From Gammaproteobacteria bacterium (GTDB lineage Bacteria > Pseudomonadota > Gammaproteobacteria > Pseudomonadales > Pseudohongiellaceae): DNA of 64,000 bases. Positions 8,048 through 15,472 of this stretch are shown piece after piece. A model generated the notes under the pieces. The model made no database searches, was not told the origin of the DNA, and saw nothing but the letters and a program-made list of their open reading frames with translations. The DNA is taken from contig DUBM01000017.1 in NCBI GenBank assembly GCA_012960305.1, positions 62,001 through 126,000 on the forward strand, written 5' to 3'. The translations under genes were made by a program, and so were the position numbers. How positions within the stretch are numbered: the first letter of the stretch is position 1; the number at the start of each line of letters is the position of its first letter.

Positions 8048-10180
8048 ATGCCCATGCCCGCTGACCCTCGACTCAAAACGCTATTGCTATTGCTTCTCTT
8101 ATTGTTACCTAGCCTGCTGCTAGCCCAATCCCCCACTGTCGATCAACAAAACTTCAACAACGGTGATGGCTTCGAATTAAGTTCTTCCGACGATGGTTTA
8201 GCGATTACTTGGGATTCTCCTGAGGGAAAAGCTTATATGAAGCTACAATTTATCTCCCGACAAGGCAACAATGCCGCTGCGCCGTTAATCCGCGAGATAG
8301 GAATTGACGGCGTTGCCGCACTGGAGGGAGTTGATCCAAATTATTTGTTCTGGGTTGGAGAACGGGACTTGGAATTAAGAGACGGTTGGGAAATATTTTT
8401 TGATCGCGTGCCTACTAGGCCTTATTCAGTAGAAAAAGGCTATTTGATTCCGGGTTCGGTAACAGTCTCCAGCAAAGGCGGCCGCGCAACCATAGAAATA
8501 GACGGGCTGAACAGCACAAATTTCTCCGGATCACTCGCCTTCATTTTGTATCACGATAGTCCCTTTGTTCATATGGAAGCCAGGGTTGCAACGAAGCACT
8601 CCGCCACTGCATTTCTCTATCACGTTGGCTTAGCGAAACCGAACACATCAAGGCATCGCATCGAATGGATAGATTCCATGGGCGAAAGTCATTCTGAGGC
8701 TATTCTAGACGGCACAGCCGACGTTTATCAAACTCGATATCGCAGCATGGCGTTATCTTCTAATAATGGCTCTCTGGCGATCTCACCCTTTCCTCATCAA
8801 TACCTCTACCCATTAGATTTCGCCGATAATTTTGGCTATAACTGGGCCGGCGATGAGTATCTCGACATGATCGATGGCTTCGCCTGGGGGGTGCGCCAGC
8901 CGCCAATGGGCGATCGCCGTTTTGTACCCTGGGTTAACGCCCAACCTGGCAACTTGCAAAAGCTTGGCGTATTACTTTTTGTTTCGAAGAGTTCTGGCTT
9001 AGAAAATCTGGAAGTCGTTAAGCGATATACCAGGAACGACAGTTTTAAACCGTTGGACGGTTACAAAACTCTAAGCAGCCACTATCACCATGAACACTCC
9101 CTCGATTTTATAGAACAACAGGAAGACCAGCGTACCAACGGCATTCCAGTGGGGCTGGAAGATCCTGATTTTGTCCAATTTTTTAAACGTATGGGAGTGG
9201 ATATGGTGCACATGGCAGAATTTCATAACAGCCGAACTCCAGGCATGGACACCAGAGAAAGACTGTCGCAAATTAAAATCATGCATGAAGAATTTCAGCG
9301 ACTCTCTACTGATGATTTTTTATTAATGCCCGGCGAAGAACCCAATGTGCATCTTGGCAGTCATTGGTTAAGTCTATTTCCTAAGCCAGTGAACTGGGTT
9401 CTTAACCGTAACAATGATCAACCCTTTGAACAAGAAATTGATGGCCTCGGCACGGTCTATCATGTTGGTAATTCTGACGACGTACTCAGACTTTTCGAAA
9501 AAGAAAATGGCTTGGCTTGGACTGCTCACCCGCGAGTAAAGGGCTCCACCGGCTTCCCCGATAACTACAATCAAACCGATTTTTTTGAAAGCGATATTTT
9601 CTTAGGTGGCGCATGGAAAGCCATGCCTGCGGATTATTCCCGCGACATGTTAGGCTGGCGCGTGCTCGACCTCGAAGACGACATGGCCAACTGGGGCAAC
9701 CGCAAATATATACTGGGCGAAGTAGACATCTTCAAAATCTATGAAGACTATGAATTGTTCGGCACCATGAATATTAACTACCTCAAACTCGATGCAATTC
9801 CCAAGTATGAAGATGGATGGCAACCGGTGTTAGACGCCCTTAGTTCAGGCTCTTTCTTCGTTTCTACTGGTGAAGTATTAATCCCCGAATTTTCAGTTGC
9901 TGGGAAAGAAAGTGGGGAAACCGTCAGTCAAGGACCTGGCAATAATTTCGTAACTTTGAATGCAAATTTAGAATGGACCTACCCTCTATCCTACATGGAA
10001 ATCGTCTCTGGAGATGGCAGCAACATTTATCGTGAACGCATCGACCTCTCAGATACCCGTGAATTCAGTGAACGGAGTCTGGAGCACTCGCTAGATCTGA
10101 GCAATAGAAAATGGGTTCGTATCGAAGTGTGGGACATAGCTCGAAACGGTGCTTTTACTCAACCAGTTTGGATCGAATAA
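8048..10180 (+). CDS. Exported PHP/CehA-like metallohydrolase
   Basis: A 710-residue protein with a strongly leucine-rich signal peptide (about 9-26, ending LLLAQ). The first ~330 residues are beta-rich and of unknown type. From about residue 345 there is a metal-binding hydrolase-like region: SSHYHHEHS (a His cluster), VDMVHMAEFHNSR, LLMPGEEPNVHLGSHW, and LAWTAHPRVKGSTGFPDN. The order of His/Asp/Glu-rich loops resembles PHP-domain metallohydrolases of the CehA/McbA group, which cleave esters or phosphoesters. The C-terminal ~100 residues look like another beta-domain. It follows the TonB receptor and the double-TonB_C lipoprotein on the same strand, so it may process the imported compound. 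The metal-dependent hydrolase call is likely; the reaction is unknown. Confidence 0.65.
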   Translation: MPMPADPRLKTLLLLLLLLLPSLLLAQSPTVDQQNFNNGDGFELSSSDDGLAITWDSPEGKAYMKLQFISRQGNNAAAPLIREIGIDGVAALEGVDPNYLFWVGERDLELRDGWEIFFDRVPTRPYSVEKGYLIPGSVTVSSKGGRATIEIDGLNSTNFSGSLAFILYHDSPFVHMEARVATKHSATAFLYHVGLAKPNTSRHRIEWIDSMGESHSEAILDGTADVYQTRYRSMALSSNNGSLAISPFPHQYLYPLDFADNFGYNWAGDEYLDMIDGFAWGVRQPPMGDRRFVPWVNAQPGNLQKLGVLLFVSKSSGLENLEVVKRYTRNDSFKPLDGYKTLSSHYHHEHSLDFIEQQEDQRTNGIPVGLEDPDFVQFFKRMGVDMVHMAEFHNSRTPGMDTRERLSQIKIMHEEFQRLSTDDFLLMPGEEPNVHLGSHWLSLFPKPVNWVLNRNNDQPFEQEIDGLGTVYHVGNSDDVLRLFEKENGLAWTAHPRVKGSTGFPDNYNQTDFFESDIFLGGAWKAMPADYSRDMLGWRVLDLEDDMANWGNRKYILGEVDIFKIYEDYELFGTMNINYLKLDAIPKYEDGWQPVLDALSSGSFFVSTGEVLIPEFSVAGKESGETVSQGPGNNFVTLNANLEWTYPLSYMEIVSGDGSNIYRERIDLSDTREFSERSLEHSLDLSNRKWVRIEVWDIARNGAFTQPVWIE

Positions 10181-10233
10181 CAAACAGTCCAATAATATCA
10201 ATGAATACTTCTTCTTAAGGATAAAACAACATA

Positions 10234-10494
10234 ATGCGCGAAATAACAATCTATACTTCTCTGAATTGCGGCTACTGCTCCGCAGCCAAACAACTTCTTA
10301 GTAGTCGAGGTTACAAGTACGAAGAAATCAATATGCAAGGTGATGAAGAACTCATGATTGAAGTTATGCAGAAATCGGGACAACGAACCATTCCTCAAAT
10401 TTTTGTCGGCGATCACTCAGTGGGTGGCTATCAGGAGTTACTCGCGGCGGTAGTGAATGATGACTTCGAAGAGCTGGTTAATCCTGTCGGCTAA
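10234..10494 (+). CDS. grxC: Glutaredoxin 3-type protein
   Basis: An 86-residue cytoplasmic thiol-disulfide oxidoreductase, the normal length for GrxC. It has the redox motif CGYC (12-15; the commonest form is CPYC), the cis-proline segment TIPQIF, and the glutathione-binding GGYQEL near the end. It reduces protein disulfides and glutathione mixed disulfides using glutathione. Gly in place of Pro in the active site is known among glutaredoxins and would affect redox potential. It is 53 bases after the metallohydrolase gene and about 200 bases before the MerR regulator. It is probably a single-gene unit or read-through from upstream. Confidence 0.93.
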   Translation: MREITIYTSLNCGYCSAAKQLLSSRGYKYEEINMQGDEELMIEVMQKSGQRTIPQIFVGDHSVGGYQELLAAVVNDDFEELVNPVG

Positions 10495-10599
10495 GCCCTC
10501 AAACCCTCCACCTTCGAGCCTTTCAGTTTTCCGGCTCTCGCACAATTTCTAGGAGAGCAAATTATCTCATGACACATACATCAACTAGTTGGGCTTTAT

Positions 10600-10635
10600 T
10601 ATATAGTTAACGTTGACGTCAATGTTAACTATATA
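10600..10635. promoter_or_regulatory. Large near-perfect palindrome, likely operator of the MerR/LiuR-type regulator
   Basis: An 18-base half-site faces its complement around a central GACGTC; only one base pair (G10612 against T10623) is mismatched. The core is TTGACGTCAA flanked by GTTAAC and TATA on both sides. It lies about 55 bases before the MerR start codon. A promoter can be drawn through it: TTGACG at 10613-10618, with TATATT 15 bases on or TATTCT 17 bases on. MerR-family dimers bind palindromes located between or over promoter elements, so autoregulation of the regulator and the liu genes is the natural reading. The symmetry is seen directly; the protein that binds is inferred. Confidence 0.65.
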
Positions 10636-10690
10636 TATTCTCAATTTTTAAGCTTTTTCGAACACAGATTTATCTCATTAGAGCTTAGCC

Positions 10691-11068
10691 ATGACCAAGC
10701 AGTTTTCAATTTCAGATTTGGCCGCAGAATTTGGCATAACCACCCGAACTCTTCGCTTTTATGAGGAAAAAGGCCTGCTTGCGCCCAAGCGTATTGGCAA
10801 CACCCGCATATTTTCTTCGGCACAACGAGTAAAGCTTGTGCTAATACTCCGCGGCAAAAGGCTAGGATTTTCTCTTGAAGAAAGCCGCGATATTATCGAA
10901 ATGTATGACCCTCTCGGGAAAAACAAGCGCCAATTACAAAGTCTCATGGAGAAAATAGCGGAAAAGCGTCAAATAATTGAAAAACAGAGAGCAGAAATAA
11001 ATTCGATGTTGGAAGACCTTAAGGCCGTAGAAAAGAACTGTATTCAAGCGCTAACGGAAAGCAAATAA
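10691..11068 (+). CDS. liuR: MerR-family regulator, LiuR type (branched-chain/isovalerate catabolism)
   Basis: A 125-residue regulator. The N-terminal winged helix carries the MerR signature (FSISDLAAEFGITTRTLRFY, then EEKGLLAPKR), and a C-terminal coiled coil (about 80-120) serves for dimerisation. There is no cysteine cluster for metal sensing. Length, sequence style and position directly upstream of an isovaleryl-CoA dehydrogenase match LiuR, which controls leucine and isovalerate degradation in gammaproteobacteria. The gene is intact, although the enzymes it should control are broken (see 11102-12431). A large palindrome lies 55 bases upstream. It may retain other targets elsewhere in the genome. 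Confidence 0.82.
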   Translation: MTKQFSISDLAAEFGITTRTLRFYEEKGLLAPKRIGNTRIFSSAQRVKLVLILRGKRLGFSLEESRDIIEMYDPLGKNKRQLQSLMEKIAEKRQIIEKQRAEINSMLEDLKAVEKNCIQALTESK

Positions 11069-11101
11069 ACCCTAGAAAGAATCTTATCGAATAAAACGGT
11101 G

Positions 11102-12237
11102 ATGAATATGAATACCTCCTATCCAGCCCTCAATTTTAATCTGGGTGAGGATATCAATATACTGCGAGACAGCTTATTTAAAATGCTACAAGTTGAGTTA
11201 GCGCCTCGAGCAGCGCAAATTGATATCGACAACGAGTTCCCTGCAGACATTTGGCAGAAATTTGGCTCCATGGGTTTGTTGGGAGTGACAGTACTGGAAG
11301 AATACGGCGGCTCTAATATGGGCTACCTGGCACATTGTGTTGCCATGGAAGAGATATCTAGAGCGTCGGCTTCAGTAGGCTTATCTTATGGCGCCCATTC
11401 CAATCTCTGCCTAAATCAAATTTCTCGCAATGGTAGCGAAGCGCAAAAACACAAATATCTACCCAAGCTCTGCTCTGGCGAACACGTTGGTGCATTAGCA
11501 ATGTCCGAGCAGATAGAACCAAAGATGGCTATATCCTCAACGGCAATAAAATGTGGATAACCAACGGGCCTGATGCAGACACCTTCGTTATATATGGCAA
11601 GAGCGATCCTGAATCAGAGTCCAAAGGAATCACTGCGTTTATTGTAGAGAAGGGTTTTAGTGGATTTAGTCAGGCACAAAAATTAGACAAACTGGGTATG
11701 CGAGGCTCCAACACCTGCGAACTTATCTTTGAAGACGTAGAAGTTCCTATAGAAAATGTGCTTGGCGAAGACGGCAAAGGCGCACAAATACTAATGTCGG
11801 GTCTTGACTATGAACGAACCGTTCTCTCAGCTGGGCCAGTTGGGATTATGCAGGCCTGCCTTGATTGTGTACTTCCCTACCTCCATCACAGAAAACAATT
11901 TGGCCAGCTCATCGGTGAGTTCCAGCTGATGCAAGGCAAGCTCGCTGATATGTATGCATCACTTAATGCCTCTCGCGCCTATTTATATGCGGTAGCATCT
12001 GCCGCTGATCGTGGTGAAGAAAGCCGCAAAGACTCAGCAGCTCTAATTCTCTTTGCTGCTGAAAATGCCACGCAAATGGCGCTGCAAACTGTGCAGGCAC
12101 TGGGAGGAAACGGTTATTGCAATGAATTCCCTGCGGGCCGTTTGCTGAGAGATGCGAAGCTTTATGAAATCGGCGCGGGCACTTCTGAAATCCGCCGTGT
12201 GTTAGTTGTGCGCGAACTGTTTCGTGAATCAGCTTAA
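11102..12237 (+). pseudogene. liuA: Isovaleryl-CoA dehydrogenase, disrupted by an internal deletion/frameshift
   Basis: Two adjacent frames together make an acyl-CoA dehydrogenase. 11102-~11507 gives the N-terminal helical domain up to HVGALAMSE. From ~11508 in the next frame come [20 protein letters not shown] and the rest of the enzyme to 12237, including [20 protein letters not shown] and [20 protein letters not shown]. Relatives have about 13 residues between ALAMSE and the ADR-like segment (the xAGSDVVSMK motif). About 40 bases are therefore missing, which both removes part of the FAD/substrate-binding loop and shifts the frame. The usual reaction is isovaleryl-CoA to 3-methylcrotonyl-CoA. 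As written the gene cannot make active enzyme. A local assembly error is the alternative, but the truncated liuB next door favours real decay. Confidence 0.85.
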
Positions 12238-12254
12238 CGAAAGAGAACTTTATA

Positions 12255-12431
12255 ATGGCAATACTAAAATCAAAAATTTCTACCGATAGTGTTAGATTTT
12301 TAGAAAATCGCGACTACATGCAAGTTCAAATTGACGACCTGCGAAAAAGACAAGATGAGATTTCCCTGGGCGGACCCGCCCCATCAAGAGAGAAACACAA
12401 ATCCCGGGGGGAAATTATAAGCACAGCCTGA
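12255..12431 (+). pseudogene. liuB: N-terminal stump of methylcrotonyl-CoA carboxylase carboxyltransferase subunit
   Basis: A 58-codon frame starting 17 bases after the liuA stop. It reads MAILKSKISTDSVRFLENRD, then a QIDDLRKRQDEISLGGP segment, then SREKHKSRGE, and ends IISTA-stop. This matches the beginning of LiuB/MccB (about 535 residues), whose start is typically M-x-x-L-x-S-x-I, followed by a DLR...I-x-x-GG segment and an x-R-H-x-x-R-GK phrase. Similarity stops just after the RG of that phrase. The remaining ~90% of liuB, and liuC, liuD and liuE, are absent; the next gene is unrelated. It marks the break point of a deletion in a leucine-degradation operon. Confidence 0.8.
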
Positions 12432-12626
12432 ATATTTTCTGGTCCAATTTTTTCACATTAAGTGTAATTAGTGTTTCAACGAACAGGATTGTCATGTTTA
12501 TCCAGATTGAAGTATCTTATGAATGCATTCTTGGTAATGCTCGCACAATCATTAACCACAGAAACGATTAGCTATTAATCTATAAACTATTATTCAATAA
12601 ACCAAAGAAACAGATAAGGAAAGAAA

Positions 12627-13004
12627 ATGTTTAGTCATATTATGCTTGGCGCCGATGATATCCAAAAATCCAAAGCTTTTTACGATGCAACTCTTGGAGC
12701 GCTGGGTCACGAACCCGGCATCATCGATGAAAATGGGCGCGCCTTCTGGATTACTAAAGCCGGAATTTTTTGCCTAAGTGTTCCTATAGATGGTGAGCCA
12801 GCAAGCTTTGGTAATGGCGGCACTATCGGCTTTAACGCTGATAGCACCGAAGCAGCTGATGCATGGCATGCAGCTGGCTTAGCTAATGGAGGAACAGCGA
12901 TTGAAGAACCACCAGGTGTTCGCGAAGGCTCCACGGGCTCTATGTATCTTGCTTATTTGCGCGACCCGGATGGCAACAAAATCTGTGCGCTTCTCCGCAT
13001 GTAG
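12627..13004 (+). CDS. VOC-family (glyoxalase-fold) protein
   Basis: A 125-residue protein of the vicinal-oxygen-chelate superfamily. It starts FSHIMLGADDIQKSKAFYD and ends with the family's YLAYLRDPDGNKICAL strand, the Asp-Pro-Asp-Gly-Asn phrase being diagnostic. Likely metal ligands are His4 near the start and residues in the late strands, but the C-terminal Glu is not obvious. Such proteins include lyases, dioxygenases and resistance proteins; the substrate cannot be assigned. A good ribosome binding site (AAGGAAAG) precedes the ATG. It lies downstream of the decayed liu genes and is probably transcribed independently. Confidence 0.85.
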   Translation: MFSHIMLGADDIQKSKAFYDATLGALGHEPGIIDENGRAFWITKAGIFCLSVPIDGEPASFGNGGTIGFNADSTEAADAWHAAGLANGGTAIEEPPGVREGSTGSMYLAYLRDPDGNKICALLRM

Positions 13005-13074
13005 TAGCACTGCAGCCACTGCGCTATTGATGGTTCCGGCATAATCAATTTAGACATAATTCTAGAGGTACGTC

Positions 13075-14067
13075 ATGTCACGATTACTATTTTCTAGCGC
13101 ATTACTTCTGTGTATATTCACAGAAAATTCCATCGGAGCCGAGGCATGTGAATCACGTGCCAATGCTCTGTTTATTTGCGGAACTACCAACCCGGAAGAT
13201 CTATATCAGATTCCCGGCACTCCTTGGGTCATCGCCTCCGGGCGCATATCTGACGTGGCAGGACCAATCTATGCAGTGAGTGCTGAAGACTTCAGCGTAC
13301 GCGAAATATTTCCTGCTAATGCCTCACCTCCTCAGCACGATCGGGTAACCTACCGCAATTGCCCCGGCCCCAACCCTATATTCCAACCCCACGGCGTGAC
13401 CCTCCGAGAAGGTAGCAATAACAATCACACTCTATATGTGGTGGGTCATGGTGAAAGAGAAGCCATCGAAGTTTTCAATGTAGATGTCTCAGGCGAATCT
13501 CCTTCTCTTAGTTGGATCGGCTGTATAATTTCACCCGCCGGAACTAAAAGAATTAATTCAATCACCGCATTGCCTGGTGGTTCTTTAGGTGCCACCAATT
13601 TCGATACCGATGGCGGCGAACTTTGGGAATGGCACCCAACTACCGGCTGGATTGAAGTTCCCGGTAGCCAAATGCCGGGCCCAAATGGGCTCGTTTCCTC
13701 AGAGGATGGGCAGTGGTTTTACGTTGGGGGCTGGAGTGAACGGGCTCTGGTTCGACTATCTCGTGGTAGCAATCGTATTCAAATTGATTCTGCACCCGTG
13801 GGATTTAATGTAGATAACGTTCGAATAGCCCCAGATGGGAAAATTGTTGTAGCCGGTCATGTCACTCGCTGCCCTGAATCGGTTGAATGTGAATTATCAG
13901 CTGCTAGAGTTGCGATGGTCCACCCTGAGACTCTCGAGGTGGAACAAATCATTGACTATAAGGGTAATGATTTTTTCCGTCTCGGCACTGTTGCTATTGA
14001 GATTAACGATGAAATTTGGATTGGTGGAATCAGAGGCAGTTTAGGCATTGCGAGGTTTGTTCGCTGA
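13075..14067 (+). CDS. Exported SMP-30/strictosidine-synthase-like propeller protein
   Basis: A 330-residue protein with a signal peptide (about 1-21, ending SIGAEA). It has propeller-type strands characteristic of the gluconolactonase/paraoxonase/strictosidine-synthase group: IFQPHGVTLREG, INSITALPGGSLGATNF, GPNGLVSSEDGQWFYVGGW, and NVDNVRIAPDGKIVVAGH. In this fold conserved Glu/Asn/Asp residues hold a catalytic calcium in the central channel; N and D residues in the phrases above are candidates. Five or more cysteines in the mature protein suggest periplasmic disulfides. The likely activity is hydrolysis of a lactone or ester, with low certainty. It is convergent with the radical SAM gene. 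Confidence 0.75.
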   Translation: MSRLLFSSALLLCIFTENSIGAEACESRANALFICGTTNPEDLYQIPGTPWVIASGRISDVAGPIYAVSAEDFSVREIFPANASPPQHDRVTYRNCPGPNPIFQPHGVTLREGSNNNHTLYVVGHGEREAIEVFNVDVSGESPSLSWIGCIISPAGTKRINSITALPGGSLGATNFDTDGGELWEWHPTTGWIEVPGSQMPGPNGLVSSEDGQWFYVGGWSERALVRLSRGSNRIQIDSAPVGFNVDNVRIAPDGKIVVAGHVTRCPESVECELSAARVAMVHPETLEVEQIIDYKGNDFFRLGTVAIEINDEIWIGGIRGSLGIARFVR

Positions 14068-14270
14068 TTGAACGAATTTGTTCTTAGACATACTAGCCTA
14101 CGCTGCCAAATGGTCGAGTTCATAAATTCTCAATGTTGCTGCATTTCCTAAAAGAAGGAAGACGGCGCTTACCTCTTACCCTTATAAATCAAATGCAGTT
14201 ATTTAAAATAGCATCCATTCATTGGGGAAGAATGATAAAGGCTGCTCAGCCCTTAGTCATTCAGAGTAAC

Positions 14271-15236
14271 TCAACCGGTGCAGCTACCTCCGCCAAGTAC
14301 GCAAAATTTTGAACAATGAGGATGATTGAGACTAACCTTCTGCCAGGATTCTTTTAAAGTGCTGCCGAGGTTGAATCGTTGATCGTAGGGCAATAAGGTG
14401 CACGCCATTATCGAGACCTTAGTCTCATTTCTTTGTTTCACGACCATTCTGGAATTGGAGCACATCAAGTCCTCGGGGCGTTTGTTTAATATACTCCAGC
14501 AGGAAGAGGTTATTTCGGGCACATCGAACGATGCGTCCATTTCAGGAAACAAAATTAACTCAGCAGGGCTGGTCGCATCGAGGCTTATGGATTCTTTCTG
14601 GAATAAATTTTTGTAGCCGTTCCGCATATTCTCATTAGTTTCGCCCCAGTATGTTCTTCCTGCCACATTGAATGAAAAGTTATTTAACGATAACCAGCGC
14701 AACCCCTTTATCGCTGGTTTCCAGGATCGTTTTCCTCTTTCTTTGGCATGAAGCTTTTCGGTGTAATGGTCTAGAGAAACGCGAAGTTTTAGGCAATCAG
14801 AATAATTATTTTTGAGCTCGAGTAAAGCTTCATCATATTTCATCATAGTGCTCATAGCATTGGTTAAGACCAGAACCTTAAAGTCTTGCTGCAAACACAT
14901 GCGTAATATTGGGATTAATTCCTCATTGAGGAAAGGTTCGCCACCGGTAAACGCTATTTCTTTCGTCGAGAAACTTTCGCTAGAGATTTCATTAAGAAGC
15001 GCTCTGACTTCACTTTCACTTATAAAGGCTAGCCGATCATTTGTCGGGGTAGATTCAATATAGCAATTCTCACAACTTAAATTACATAAACTCCCGGTAT
15101 TTATCCAAAGTGTTTCAAGTTTGAGAGGATCAACATGAGCTCGTGATTCTCCTTCCAGAGTGAACTTTGGATCGCAAAACTTCCCAGACCCCGATGATGG
15201 GTCATAGAGTTCTTTGATTTCTATGCGTTGGTCCAT
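14271..15236 (-). CDS. Radical SAM protein with C-terminal SPASM-like cysteine cluster
   Basis: A 321-residue protein. The radical SAM motif CNLSCENCY (CxxxCxxC, about residues 53-60) follows LETLWINTGSL, and EIAFTGGEPFLNEE is the GGE motif that binds SAM. The C-terminal third has further cysteines (LMCSNS, SIMACTLL, PHCSKFC, GGGSC) and an FNLGSTLKESW phrase, resembling a SPASM/twitch region that holds an auxiliary Fe-S cluster. It ends in CVLGGGSCTG. SPASM enzymes usually modify peptides or mature other enzymes, but no precursor peptide gene or partner is visible beside it, so the substrate is unknown. It is a single gene between two plus-strand units. Confidence 0.85.
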   Translation of the reverse strand: MDQRIEIKELYDPSSGSGKFCDPKFTLEGESRAHVDPLKLETLWINTGSLCNLSCENCYIESTPTNDRLAFISESEVRALLNEISSESFSTKEIAFTGGEPFLNEELIPILRMCLQQDFKVLVLTNAMSTMMKYDEALLELKNNYSDCLKLRVSLDHYTEKLHAKERGKRSWKPAIKGLRWLSLNNFSFNVAGRTYWGETNENMRNGYKNLFQKESISLDATSPAELILFPEMDASFDVPEITSSCWSILNKRPEDLMCSNSRMVVKQRNETKVSIMACTLLPYDQRFNLGSTLKESWQKVSLNHPHCSKFCVLGGGSCTG

Positions 15237-15472
15237 TGGATCTCTACTAAATCAAAATAAAGCAAACCGAAATTTTATTGGAATGGTATTTTGTGCCCAT
15301 AAATTCGGCTAAAATAGTTTTAATGGTTATTCAGAGAAGACTACTTTTGGCTAACTCCCCTTGCTTATGCTAATTAGTTTTGGATCTTTGCCAGCTTCCG
15401 GTAAGCCAGACCACACTGTTCTCGTAACTGACGCTTCTCTAACAGAATATCCTTCCATTAGGAGGAAAAAAG

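Noticed and set aside
11500-11560. Programmed ribosomal frameshift in the acyl-CoA dehydrogenase
   Set aside because: There is no slippery heptamer with a downstream structure, and about 13 conserved residues are missing, so shifting frames would not restore an active enzyme.
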